A stretch of DNA of 64,000 nt, from contig RSEF01000001.1 in assembly GCA_003993805.1 (NCBI GenBank), positions 61,728,860 through 61,792,859 of the forward strand, written 5' to 3'. The notes beneath the pieces were generated by a model that was not told the DNA's origin, searched no databases, and saw nothing but the letters and a program-made list of their open reading frames with translations. The position numbers were made by a program, and so were the translations under genes. This document shows positions 40,485 through 50,200 of the stretch, piece by piece (position 1 is the stretch's first letter; each line of letters opens with the position of its first letter). Source of the stretch: Himantopus leucocephalus. Taxonomy: Eukaryota > Chordata > Aves > Charadriiformes > Recurvirostridae.

Positions 40485-42135
40485 TTCCTTCCTAAACCAG
40501 CAGCCTTTTGCTCGAGTCATACGGCAGAGGGTGAAAGCCCTTTTGCGGGGGGGGGCCAGGAATGGTGGCATGACCCTGCTGGGAGGTGAAGGAGAGACAT
40601 CGTCCAGAGCAAAAGGACTGTTGTGAATCCCAAACCACGAGGGAAACAAAGAAGTTTTTCCTTGCAAGTCACTTCCAGGGACAACGGAGAATAAGCTGAG
40701 AGCATCCATCCTAGGGGCTGTAAGTCACCCCATGAGGTCACCACCACCATCTTTCCCACCAACTTTTGAACCTTCTCCCCTCCCAACTGTAGGCCATACT
40801 TCTATCATGACTGAATATCGGTGTAGCTTCCAGCATTGCACCAACCTCTGACCTTTCTCCCATTCCTCAGCCAAAATGTTTCACAGCCCACACGACCGCC
40901 AGCACAGCTCAGAGTCCCACTTCCAAGTCCACTTATGGCCACCTTCCAGGAAACACTCTGTGCATTGAATTGTCTGGGATTTGGATGGGTTTTAACTGTT
41001 TGGGCTTTTTTGGTAAGCGCTACCTCTGGCCTCAAAGCAGCTCTGGGTTTGAGTCTAAGCCTTGTGCAGCCCAAATTCGTTGTTCAGCCATTTGGGGGCT
41101 GACTGCCCTCCTTCCCTGAGGACGTGAAACCACGTGTCTTGTCTCGCCTCTCTGCCCACGGGACAGCAGGCAGGGGCAACTGACCCAAAGAACCACCAGT
41201 GCAAAAAAAGCATTTAAAGACCCTTAATTATTGCTTTAATAAATCTGGATCAGCAGACGAGGACCTGAGCTCTCCTGTCCTCTCCCCACAGGCCTGACCT
41301 CCCTGCAGTCAGCGTGCACACATGCAACACAGCAAACACTCCTTCCAGCAAATAAATCAAGTCCACACAGTAATTATGCTTTTCCTGGCTGTTGGTCCCA
41401 TTTGACGTGCTCGCTGTTTACAGCCCCGGTTCGCAAGATGAAGCAGCTGCTTAAAAATCAGACAGCTCACAATAAAACCAGAACATCTGTTTTGTACTGC
41501 CCACTTCACAACGCTTCAGTACGCCAGCTGGGAGAGCTCTGGGAGGGCTGCAAGGGCCCTCTCGATCTGATCGAAAAAATGGGACAGGAATCCCCGAGGG
41601 AGCCCTGCTCCTTCTCTGAGCCGTGGCACCAGCCTCCAAACCTCCCCGTCTCCGTTGGGCTGCTATCCTCTCCCTGCTGCCCTCCTCTCTCTGTCTTCTC
41701 TGATGCACCTTAGTTGACATCCAAAATTCTTTGTGCCCGCCGAGTGGCTGGCCTTCCTACCCACCTGCAAACCTGGGAAGGGTAGGAAGCCTTGGAGTTG
41801 CTGCAGGAGGAGATCCAAGCTGGCCCTGGCCAGGAAGGAGACACATGCAGTCACAGTGGTGGAAAGGCAAGGAAGGACACAGCCTCCGGAGGACTTGCTG
41901 CAACAATGCCGCGAGAGGATCATGTCTGCCAGGATGAATCCTGGATCCTGAGGCAGGTCATGGTTCGAGGAGTCGGTCTGCCCTCGCCCTCCACACCGCA
42001 GCCCTCCCCACTCACACTCCCCTGCAAGGCAGAGGCAAGGAGAGCTGCAGTTCTCCTTCTCCCTCTGCCCCTGTCTCTCCAGCTGGTGAGCCGGTTAGCC
42101 TGGACACAACACACAGTAAACATCCTTACATTTGC

Positions 42136-42161
42136 GTGCACGCACACACACACACGCACGT
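42136..42161. repeat. Imperfect (CA)n repeat
   Basis: CA units with CG interruptions. Confidence 0.8.
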
Positions 42162-42393
42162 GCCAGTATTTCCTGCTCTCCATGTCCGTGGTTGGCGCTG
42201 AGCAGGACTCTGGTCCCAGCTACACTGATGCAAATCAGGAAAATGCCAGAGGATGAAGGTGATGCTGGAGAGGAGGCACAGCCACCACCGAGCCGAGGAT
42301 GTTCTTGTAGCGTCCTCCCACTGGGACTTGGAGCAGCGTTAGCCCTCGGCCAGGGGACTGACTGCATTTTGTGTTGTTGAAGCCCCCTTTACT

Positions 42394-42399
42394 TTTATT
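42394..42399 (-). promoter_or_regulatory. Candidate poly(A) signal AATAAA, distal
   Basis: AATAAA on the minus strand about 1.15 kb after the stop codon, followed by A-rich rather than GU-rich sequence. It is offered as an alternative 3' end. Confidence 0.3.
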
Positions 42400-42482
42400 T
42401 GTCTGTTTTAAAATTCTAGGTTTTGTCTTTTAATATATATAGCTATAGATACAAAAATAACAGATAGGTTTCTCTAGAGATG

Positions 42483-42561
42483 ATTTTTGCACCTTTGGGC
42501 TTCTAAAATAAAATACCACAATTACTGCAAATGAAAGGGGAAAAAGTTCAATTTCCTCTCC
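42483..42561. repeat. Short duplicated segment, copy in 3' UTR
   Basis: About 75-80 bp resembling 44,310-44,390 in the same orientation. Shared landmarks in order are a T-run followed by CACYTTKGGG, AAAATAAA, CCACAATTA, AAAGGGGAAAAA and a CAATTTCCTCTC-type pyrimidine end. Confidence 0.6.
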
Positions 42562-43156
42562 CTTTCTACCTCCCCCTCCCCTTCCACTCTGCCTCTCCCA
42601 CTCCAAATTTCCCCACATATTTTGTAACTTTTTTCCCTTAGCAGTTTTCTTTCTTTGGGAAATGGAAAAGACAAAACCAACAAAACAACAACAAAACTAT
42701 GCCATGTAGCCTCCATCCCCTCCTCCCATGAGCATGCCCGCTGTGTTCACACATTCCCTTCAAAGCAAGGCTTTTCACCTCAAAACGTTTCCCGTGCTCC
42801 ATGGCTGTTTGCTTTTCCCTGCTGCCGGGGCCAGATTTCCACCTGCTGTAAATCAGCTTGAATCCACCTCAAGCCAGAGCTCTGCTGCTTTACACCAACA
42901 GAAGCGCACAATTGCATTTTGCCGATTTACGCTCGACCTGAAGATCTGGCCCACAATTTTTAATGTTTGAAATGGAAGCATGGACAATAAGGAAGTTCCC
43001 AGAAACAGGCAAGGCAAACCCCAGACGCTCTTCCCTTGCTGCTCCCGTTGCTTCCCTTCCCTTCGCCCCCACCCTCCTTGTTTGGCGTAGCACCTCCTTC
43101 AGCCCCCGTTTCCTTGTTCCTCCTTAGCGCTTTCTGAAATTCATAATCTCTCGGTA

Positions 43157-43172
43157 AAAAAAATAAATAAAT
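43157..43172 (-). promoter_or_regulatory. AU-rich element in 3' UTR
   Basis: On the transcript strand this reads ATTTATTTATTT followed by a T run, two overlapping copies of the ATTTA pentamer in a U-rich setting. It lies about 370 nt after the stop. Such elements bind AU-rich-element proteins in other mRNAs; activity here is inferred. Confidence 0.35.
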
Positions 43173-43375
43173 CGATCTCTCTATATATGTATATGTATAT
43201 AACTAAACAGCTGCCACCTGGCAGTCACCTGGCTGGAGGGTCCCATCCCTCCCAGCCCCATGGCCTTTTCTTGTCACTATAGTCTCTGCGGTGATGGTCC
43301 AGGTCTTGCCCAGGGGCAGGACTGTTCCCGTATTGCTTGCACTCTCCCATGCCTCTGAGGTACTGTACCAGAGTA

Positions 43376-43381
43376 TTTATT
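43376..43381 (-). promoter_or_regulatory. Candidate poly(A) signal AATAAA, proximal
   Basis: AATAAA on the minus strand about 160 nt after the CACNA1I stop codon, next to an (AT)-rich tract. No clear GU-rich element follows, so use is uncertain. Confidence 0.3.
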
Positions 43382-43430
43382 CTATATATATATATTTATG
43401 TATATATATATATTTATAAATTTTTGTTTG
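43376..43430. repeat. AT-rich simple repeat in 3' UTR
   Basis: Alternating TA runs interrupted by TTTATG and TTTATAAATT, within the presumed 3' UTR. Confidence 0.8.
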
Positions 43431-43540
43431 CCTGGTTCTTTTTCTTGCAAATCCTTTGGAATTGCTGCTGGGGAGAAGCTAGTAAAATGTGCTCCCCATG
43501 CCGGTGGCCGAACACTCCCTTCCCTGTGCCCCAGGGACCC

Positions 43541-44242
43541 TCATCTGTTCCTCTTGCTGACTCCGTCGCCCAGCTCCAGCTCAGATGGGAGCGGGGAGCC
43601 GCAGTCCCCGGTCCCGAGTCTGCCAGGGCCATCCGGCTCCTCTCCTTCCCCGGGTGAGGGGGTGTCCTTGCAGAAGTCCGTCACCCAGGAGGGCATCGAG
43701 AGGAAGCCCCGGGGGTCAACGGTGTAGAAGGGCTTGGCATGGTGGGCGGTGGGGCGGCGGGGTGAGGGGCTGGCGTGGAGGCTGCTGGTGCTGCTGCACT
43801 TCTTCACCAGCGTCAGCCCCGGTGGCGGGGGTGAGAAGAGGGAGGTCAGCGAGAGGCTGCTGAGGGTCTCCGAGGGCTCGCTGTTGTTGCCGCCCCCCCG
43901 CAGGCTGCTGCCCGCCCCCTCCTCGTCCGAGGGGTCCATGGAATCATGGTGGGTGCAGCCGGGGCTGGTGCTCCCGCCGCTGCTGTGGCTGCGCTGGTGC
44001 CGACGGATGCTTCGTAGGCTGAAGAGCCCCCGGCCCCGCAGGCTCCGGCGTCGGGAGGCAGGGGAGAGGGGGGCTGCCAGGGGTCTTTGGCTGCCGGCAG
44101 CTGGCATGGGGCACAAAGCCACCGGGAGGTCCAGGGTGCACTGGGGAGAGTCGCTGAGGTTGAGGCTGTCCTCCAGCGTGGTCTGCAGGCTGCCCGCCGA
44201 GCTGCTGCTCCGGCTGTCCAGCGAGGTATCACTCTCGGGGGC
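43541..44242 (-). CDS. CACNA1I: CACNA1I last coding exon e13 and stop
   Basis: The exon starts after CCCTAG in phase 0 and runs 702 nt to TGA at 43,541-43,543. It encodes 233 residues rich in Ser, Pro, Arg and Gly: [30 protein letters not shown], the block [31 protein letters not shown], then a bird-specific part with [17 protein letters not shown], and the basic end VSKRNR (human ends similarly, SKRKR). The exon is much richer in G+C than the others. It contains many Ser/Arg sites of kinase type, but no domain I can name. The 3' UTR continues in the same exon. Confidence 0.96.
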   Translation of the reverse strand, partial: APESDTSLDSRSSSSAGSLQTTLEDSLNLSDSPQCTLDLPVALCPMPAAGSQRPLAAPLSPASRRRSLRGRGLFSLRSIRRHQRSHSSGGSTSPGCTHHDSMDPSDEEGAGSSLRGGGNNSEPSETLSSLSLTSLFSPPPPGLTLVKKCSSTSSLHASPSPRRPTAHHAKPFYTVDPRGFLSMPSWVTDFCKDTPSPGEGEEPDGPGRLGTGDCGSPLPSELELGDGVSKRNR

Positions 44243-47200
44243 CTAGGGAGCAGGAGTGTGAAAACACAGTTCTCAGGAAGGAGATGGGCAGGGGGCAAGA
44301 GACTTTGCTTTCTTTTTTGAGCACTTTGGGGTATGAAAATAAACCACAATTACAGAAAAAGGGGAAAAACTCCAATTCCTCTCTCACTCTCCTCTGCTGG
44401 GGAGGGCAGCTATAAACCACCAGCCATGCAGCTTGCCCAGGGGATTTTCCTCTGGGGGAGGAGGAAAGGTTTCAATATTTTCAGCTGTGATTTCATTCTG
44501 TTCCACGATGGATCTTCCCCTCCTATGTGAAATGCTCCACCAAAGGGAAGGGGTGCTGGGTCTGTGAACTCTGCCCCTGCTGCCGGGCTGTCCCTGCCTA
44601 CTGGTGCTCCCAGAGGCGGCAGAGCCAAGATTCCATGTGGGTTCCCAGTCTGGGCTTCCCTGTGAACCTGCCACACAGCCTGTGGACACATCAAAACCAT
44701 CAGCTGGCCAGAAATCAGGGGACTTCTGTACATAGACCTCCTCTCATTAAAAAATCAGCAACATTTGGGGAGAGAAAAGAGGCCTCATGGTTCTTCTGAC
44801 CAGCACTAGTGGCAAAGATGGTATTTAGGGCAGAAAGGTGGGGTTCCCTTTCAGGAGGAAGGGGAAACAGCCTTAATTTCCATGTGTAAGGGCTCAGTGA
44901 GTTAAGCTGCATTTCAGTTGTTCCTAGGAAATTGGTCTGCACTGTGACATCGTCACTGGGACACAGCACTGGGAATGATGCATGTAGGACTGAAAGCGGT
45001 CTCCTGAACCATGGCTATTCAATACAGTCTGCATCACATAATCAGAAGTCTATCAATTTCTCCTTTACAACAGTTCAGTACTTTTGCCCCAGCAGTATGC
45101 CAGCTCCAGAGCTCCTTCTCTTCGTGTCTAAACTTATACCAGAAGTTTCAACAGTGCAACAACTCAGTGGCCTCAGCTCGAGGCTAAATTTATCCCTGGT
45201 GATTTTATACACATTTGTATTGTCCCAACAGTGTCTGTCACATAGAACTGGACAACATACAATTTTATTTTTAGTTTTTAGTTTGTCTGGAATAGAGTGT
45301 CCCTGTACCTCTCAAACAGGAATTGTTCATGGAGTATCTTCCAAGAACAATAACAGGGAACTCTATTGGACTTTCATCTCTGCCTTCTCTGCTCTTCAGA
45401 GACACTTGATCTTCCCTCAACGCTTTTATTCTTCTCTTTCATTAGTGAGAAATAGCTGCTTTTTCAGAAGGAGATAGCACCTTTCTGGGATGTAAGAGCT
45501 AAGTGGGCAGGGGAAAACAGCAAGCTCAGGGACGTGGTGTGTGGATGTGGCACGGAGGGCTGTGGAGGAGGTAGGTGGGGAGAAGCCTGTTCCAACCAAG
45601 CAGGTGCGTGATCCAGAGTCACGGCGTTAAGAGGAGCTGAGGTGTCTGTGCGGCTGCCATCTCCCTGGCTCACACTGCGGCTGCTGTGCATGCAGGTTTC
45701 TGCAGTGCACTCAGCACAGGGGACCCAGGGGTGAGTTAAAAGGTGATGTGATTTCATCTTCATGTGGGACTAGCCTGCAGCTGTCAAACTATTTTTTGAT
45801 CCAAAGCAGAAGAATATATGATTTCAGGGATGAGAGCTATACAACACCCCTTTGCTCTCTCCTCCCCATCCCTCCTGCACTCTGCAGTCCACTGTGCTCC
45901 TCCAACAGGTTAGATCCAGGTGACCCAGCCCATGACCACAGCTGCCTCTCTCCTTCCTATGCCCTCCTCCCCCTTCAGCCCCCTGTGTTTGGATGTGATG
46001 TTAAGATCAAGCTTTCCTAGCAGAGGGAAGCAGGGGTCCTCACCTGATGAAGGAGGGAACAGTTCACACTCGGAGATCTCAGTGATGCCCATGAGCCTTG
46101 CAGAGAGATCTTAGGAAGGTTGCGTGGACATGAGACTTTCTCAGGCCCTGCCTGGGTGGCAGAGATGGCTGGGTGGAAAAATTCTGCTGGTACAGGTAAC
46201 AGAGGGCAAGACGCACCTGGAGAGAAGGGGCTGGGAGGGGCTGACAAAGCACCAAAAGAAATGGGGAGGAGAACAGAAACAGAAAAAAAAAAGTTGAAGA
46301 GTCCTCCAATTTGATTTGGTGCTTTTGCTGCTGTTACACCGAGGGTCCTGCAAGTCCAGTGTATGGAGGATATTTAGTAACACACACTCCTGGCCAAGAA
46401 TTCTAATGTTCACACTATGGGTCCCACTTTCTACACAAGTGTTGTTTTATTGTTAGAATCTTAGCCATTTTTGTTAGTATTAAATTTAGTTAGGCCTGTT
46501 AACTATTGGCATTAGCTGAACTTCTGATACAGGGTCTTGCGTACGACCATTTTGTTATGTACTTAGCAAGATGGTCGGCCTTGGGAATGTTTCTTCACAA
46601 GTATCTGGACTAAATTTGTAGAGGAACTCTTTGAGACCTTCTCATGGATATTGAGGATTCTCTCCTTGAGTCATATGAGAAAGAACACCTAATCAAGGAA
46701 AGCAAGTATTGTTGTAGTTCTTTAAAGTGAAACATCCTGGAGCATACAAGCATACAAACCTTGAAGATGCTACTAATTTACCATGTGTTGAAAGGTCTAG
46801 CTGACTTAGCAGAAAAGTGAAAATTCTGGGTGTTCTAAGCTGAACTACCTTCATTATAATACTAAAAATCATGCCCATAGGTCAAGAAGACCCTTGCCCA
46901 GGTGGAGACCCTTCCCTTGCACAGGCGCAGTGATTGAAGAGAAAGACACAGCAAATATTATAATTATATGTAAATCACTAACCAATCATTGTAATTGGGA
47001 GTGTACTACCTTGTAACTTTTGTGTATAAATACGATGAGGAAACCGACATAGGGTGTGCATGATTTGTGCAAATATTCCACCGTGCACCCTGGCCAGAAT
47101 AAAGCAATGTCTCTTCTCTAAACATAGCCTCTGTGTTTTGGGAGAATCAGGACTTAGATCTCTTTTTCAGGTAACGCAAGGACCAAAACCTGCACAAGAC

Positions 47201-50200
47201 CTGGAAGATCTAACACGGCTCAGAGCCATAAAGCAACAGCCCAGCTTGCCTCTCCCGTTGCTGCTCTCACAGAGAAATGCTGAGCCCTAAGGCCTGGATA
47301 GGCCCTAGGTAACACTGCCAGAGGACTTTCATCCCAGATCCTGCAAGGCAAGGGATGAAGGGAGATAAATAAACTCATGGTTTGGGAAACCTGGGGACCG
47401 CAGGAGGCCAGAGCGTGCTCAAGAGTAGAACTGGAGCACTTCCACCAAGGCCAGACATGCATCACGTGTTCCCTGAACCTGTACCTGATGGGGCAGCAAT
47501 GTTTTACCATGCCAAGTGAGCACAGTTCATCCAGCTGGCATGTCAGGGGAGTCTGTCCCCACTCTTCTCTGACCATGCGTGGGTGTGCTACTGTAAATGG
47601 AAATCAGCTCTTTCACAGTACTTCACACAGGCAAGTCTGAGGGAGGATATAAGATCTAGTAGCAAAAGAAGGAACTGCTCCTCACCCCATTCTTGAAGAC
47701 TGCCAAACTGAAAGCTAAGTCTTAGTGTAACCCCATGTCATATTAACTCCACTCCAGGCAGGAGGGAGGCAGGAGAAAGGTGGATGAGTTGAAGCAACCA
47801 CACTTTCAGCAGACCTGGAGAATGATGAGAGCCGTGCTCACCTTTGGTACTTTCATGCTTTAGCCAAGACTGGACTGAGTTGAAAGGAGTTTTCTCCATT
47901 TCACACAGGTAACTGTCCGGGTTTGTAGAGCCATCCGCACTGGATATTGGGAGCAGGCATTCCCCCAGATCACCTACCCCATCGGAGTCAGGGCCGTCCT
48001 GGTCATCCTGCTGCAAAAAATAAGTGAGGACAAAGTCTTGTGAAATTTAATAGCAGATAAAAGACCAGACTTTTCAAAGGCCTCAATAAGGGCTGATTTT
48101 GATGATACCTTCAGGCTAGCTAAGAGATGCTCAGGTTTCCAGCCCAAATCCCCTAAATTTAGGCTCATTCAGAGGAAGTTACTGACAGTAGTGAAGAGAA
48201 CTTTCAAAGACATACATCCCTTTTTTCTCCTCAAATCCTTCTCCGCGATATGTGTCTATGGAGAAGCTCTTGAAAAATAGCCAGAATTTATATTCCTCAG
48301 CAGGGACACTTGCATGAATACAGAGCACTTCAAATGAGCAGGGGCAGAAATACAGCGCATGGTGCAACATGCCCACAACCACCTGGGACTAACCTTGATC
48401 TCCTTAGGACTCAGCTGAGAAGTGCTGCGATTGTCTGACTCATCTCCTAGAAGGATGGAAGAGGACTTGTCTGAGTTGAGGGATAATGCTTCCATTTCGG
48501 CCAGCTGGACCTGCAGGAAGGGAAAGGAGCTGTCACAGGTCATGCCTGGCATCCACATTTCAAGCAGTCACACTGTTTATGGTGGATAAGTGAAAGCCTG
48601 TAGACCCGAGATCAATTATAGGTTATATTCCTTGGATACACCAGGTGCTGCTCAACCCAGACCTGGGCTGGGCAGGAGAATCCACTTTTTAACGAAGTTT
48701 GAACATATGACCTGCAAGCAGCCCACTGACAGTCCATGCTCCTCTAGTGCCAGAATTGGAGGAAAGAGTCCTGAATCTGTCCCAGGAATACAGCTGGCAC
48801 AAGGCCCTGCAAGTAAAGCCAGGCAGGGAGAGGGCTCCCTCAGGCCGGTGACAAGGCAGTCAGGTCTGCTGAGGGATGAGGAGTGGACCCCTCTCTCTGA
48901 AGGCGCCACAGACAGCCCTGCTTAAACATGAAGGTGCTTTCATTCCAGGGATAGCCATGCCTCTTGCAGTCCATGCCAGTATCATGCTTTTCATATTCTC
49001 TTACCTTCATCACTGAAACCCTGTTTCCCTCCAGCTTCCCTGTGTCTTCCTTTTCCCTTCACCTCTAACTTACCCAACACCTCAGCTAACACCATCTCCC
49101 ATCCTGCTCTCCATCCCTAAACTCACCCCTCCCGCCCACTCATACTTGTCCTCTCTTGCTTTCTGAAACCAAGTCTGACCACTGCAGCTTTCTCATCCTT
49201 GAGCCTCAGCTCTGCTCCAGTCCCACACCTGACCTTGCTTCATCTTTTGGCCTGTTTCATACCACATGTGCCCCTCCCCATCCTCTTTCCTCCAAGCTTT
49301 CAATTCCCATCTGCCTGACATCTCTTTCCCATAATGCCTGAAAAGCATCTCCTTTTTCTAGTAGCCTAAGCAGCTGCTCTGTCCCTCCTGTGCTTGGCTG
49401 GTCTCTAGAGTCCCACCAGTTCCCACCACCAGCACCTGACTCTTCAGTGCTATATTCCGGGTTGTCTCAGTCAGGACAGCTTGCTTCCTGGTCATTTATC
49501 TTGTCCTCCTCTGTGTTTGTGTTTGCAGGAGGCGGGTACAGCTTTTGTGCTATAAGAGCAGGTGGAACATTTGGAGAGATGACTCCTTCGAGCTGGGAGT
49601 TTAGTGGCTTGTGCCAATGCCAGAGTCTGAAAGAGGTCTCCGTCCAAGGGATAATGCACTTTGAATAAACAGGACGGAAAAACGGAGCTGGGTTTAAATA
49701 AAGGGCACAGATGACAGCCTTATTTGGGATGTTATTCTGACACAGGAACATGGTGCCATTCAACCATGAAGAGAGCCCAAAACCAACAACTGCTCCTCAG
49801 AGCATGGATGCACCTGAAAACCCACAATGAAGTTATGTCAAGCACACTACACAGCCACCAGTCAGCAACTACTTGTGTAGAGAAACACAGTCTTCATTCA
49901 GTCCCACTTAATGTGCGTACTCATCCATTACTCGCCTAAGTGCTTGTTACACCAGAACACCCTCACAGCTGTGCTTGTAGAGACGTGAGGGTGAAACGTG
50001 ATAACATCTACGACTACTTTCTCCATCCATTAAAAAGGGTTTCAACAAAAGCCAGAATAGTCTGTTCTTCACTGAACCACTCGCTCACAAATTCTGGCCA
50101 CCCTGGGATCTACACAAAAAACATAATCAACGAAGTCATGAACAGATAAACTGCATGTGTGGAAACACGGTTCACCGCTGCTCACTGGCAAACTCCTGCC

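Larger units (their letters stand above)
39023..42369. other. Downstream of CACNA1I, no gene seen
   Basis: It may include more 3' UTR. It contains an X-box-like site at 40,471-40,484, a run of nine G at 40,547-40,555 and a (CA)n at 42,136-42,161. No other gene is visible. Confidence 0.5.
42370..43540 (-). other. CACNA1I: CACNA1I 3' UTR (minimum guess)
   Basis: The transcript must continue below the stop codon, but its end cannot be fixed from sequence alone. The stretch has AT-rich blocks (43,376-43,430; 43,157-43,200; 42,420-42,520) and AATAAA hexamers on the minus strand at 43,381-43,376 and 42,399-42,394. Weaker ATTAAA hexamers lie at 42,964-42,959, 42,434-42,429 and 41,240-41,235. None has an obvious GU-rich downstream element. 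The mammalian CACNA1I 3' UTR is several kilobases long, so the end could lie lower. Confidence 0.45.
46440..47176 (+). mobile_element. Solo LTR of an endogenous retrovirus
   Basis: A 737-bp stretch that starts TGTTG and ends GTAACG. The termini are near-inverted (a final A may have mutated to G), and both sides carry CAAG (46,436-46,439 and 47,177-47,180), a 4-bp target duplication of class I retrovirus type. Inside, in order on the plus strand, are CCAAT (46,982-46,986), TATAAATA (47,025-47,032) and AATAAA (47,098-47,103), the usual U3-R layout. No retroviral coding sequence is present, so it is a recombined solo LTR. It lies antisense to CACNA1I. Confidence 0.7.
46241..47841 (-). other. CACNA1I: Intron e11-e12 with antisense solo LTR
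   Basis: This 1.6-kb intron is nearly half occupied by the solo LTR at 46,440-47,176. The remainder, 47,180-47,841, shows nothing recognisable. Confidence 0.9.

Noticed and set aside
41713..42414. Search for a duplicated last exon next to the 3' UTR copy of the short repeat
   Set aside because: No resemblance to the e13 coding sequence, so the duplication does not include the exon.
43734..44246. A 170-codon plus-strand open frame opposite exon e13
   Set aside because: It is the antisense shadow of the G+C-rich CACNA1I last exon.
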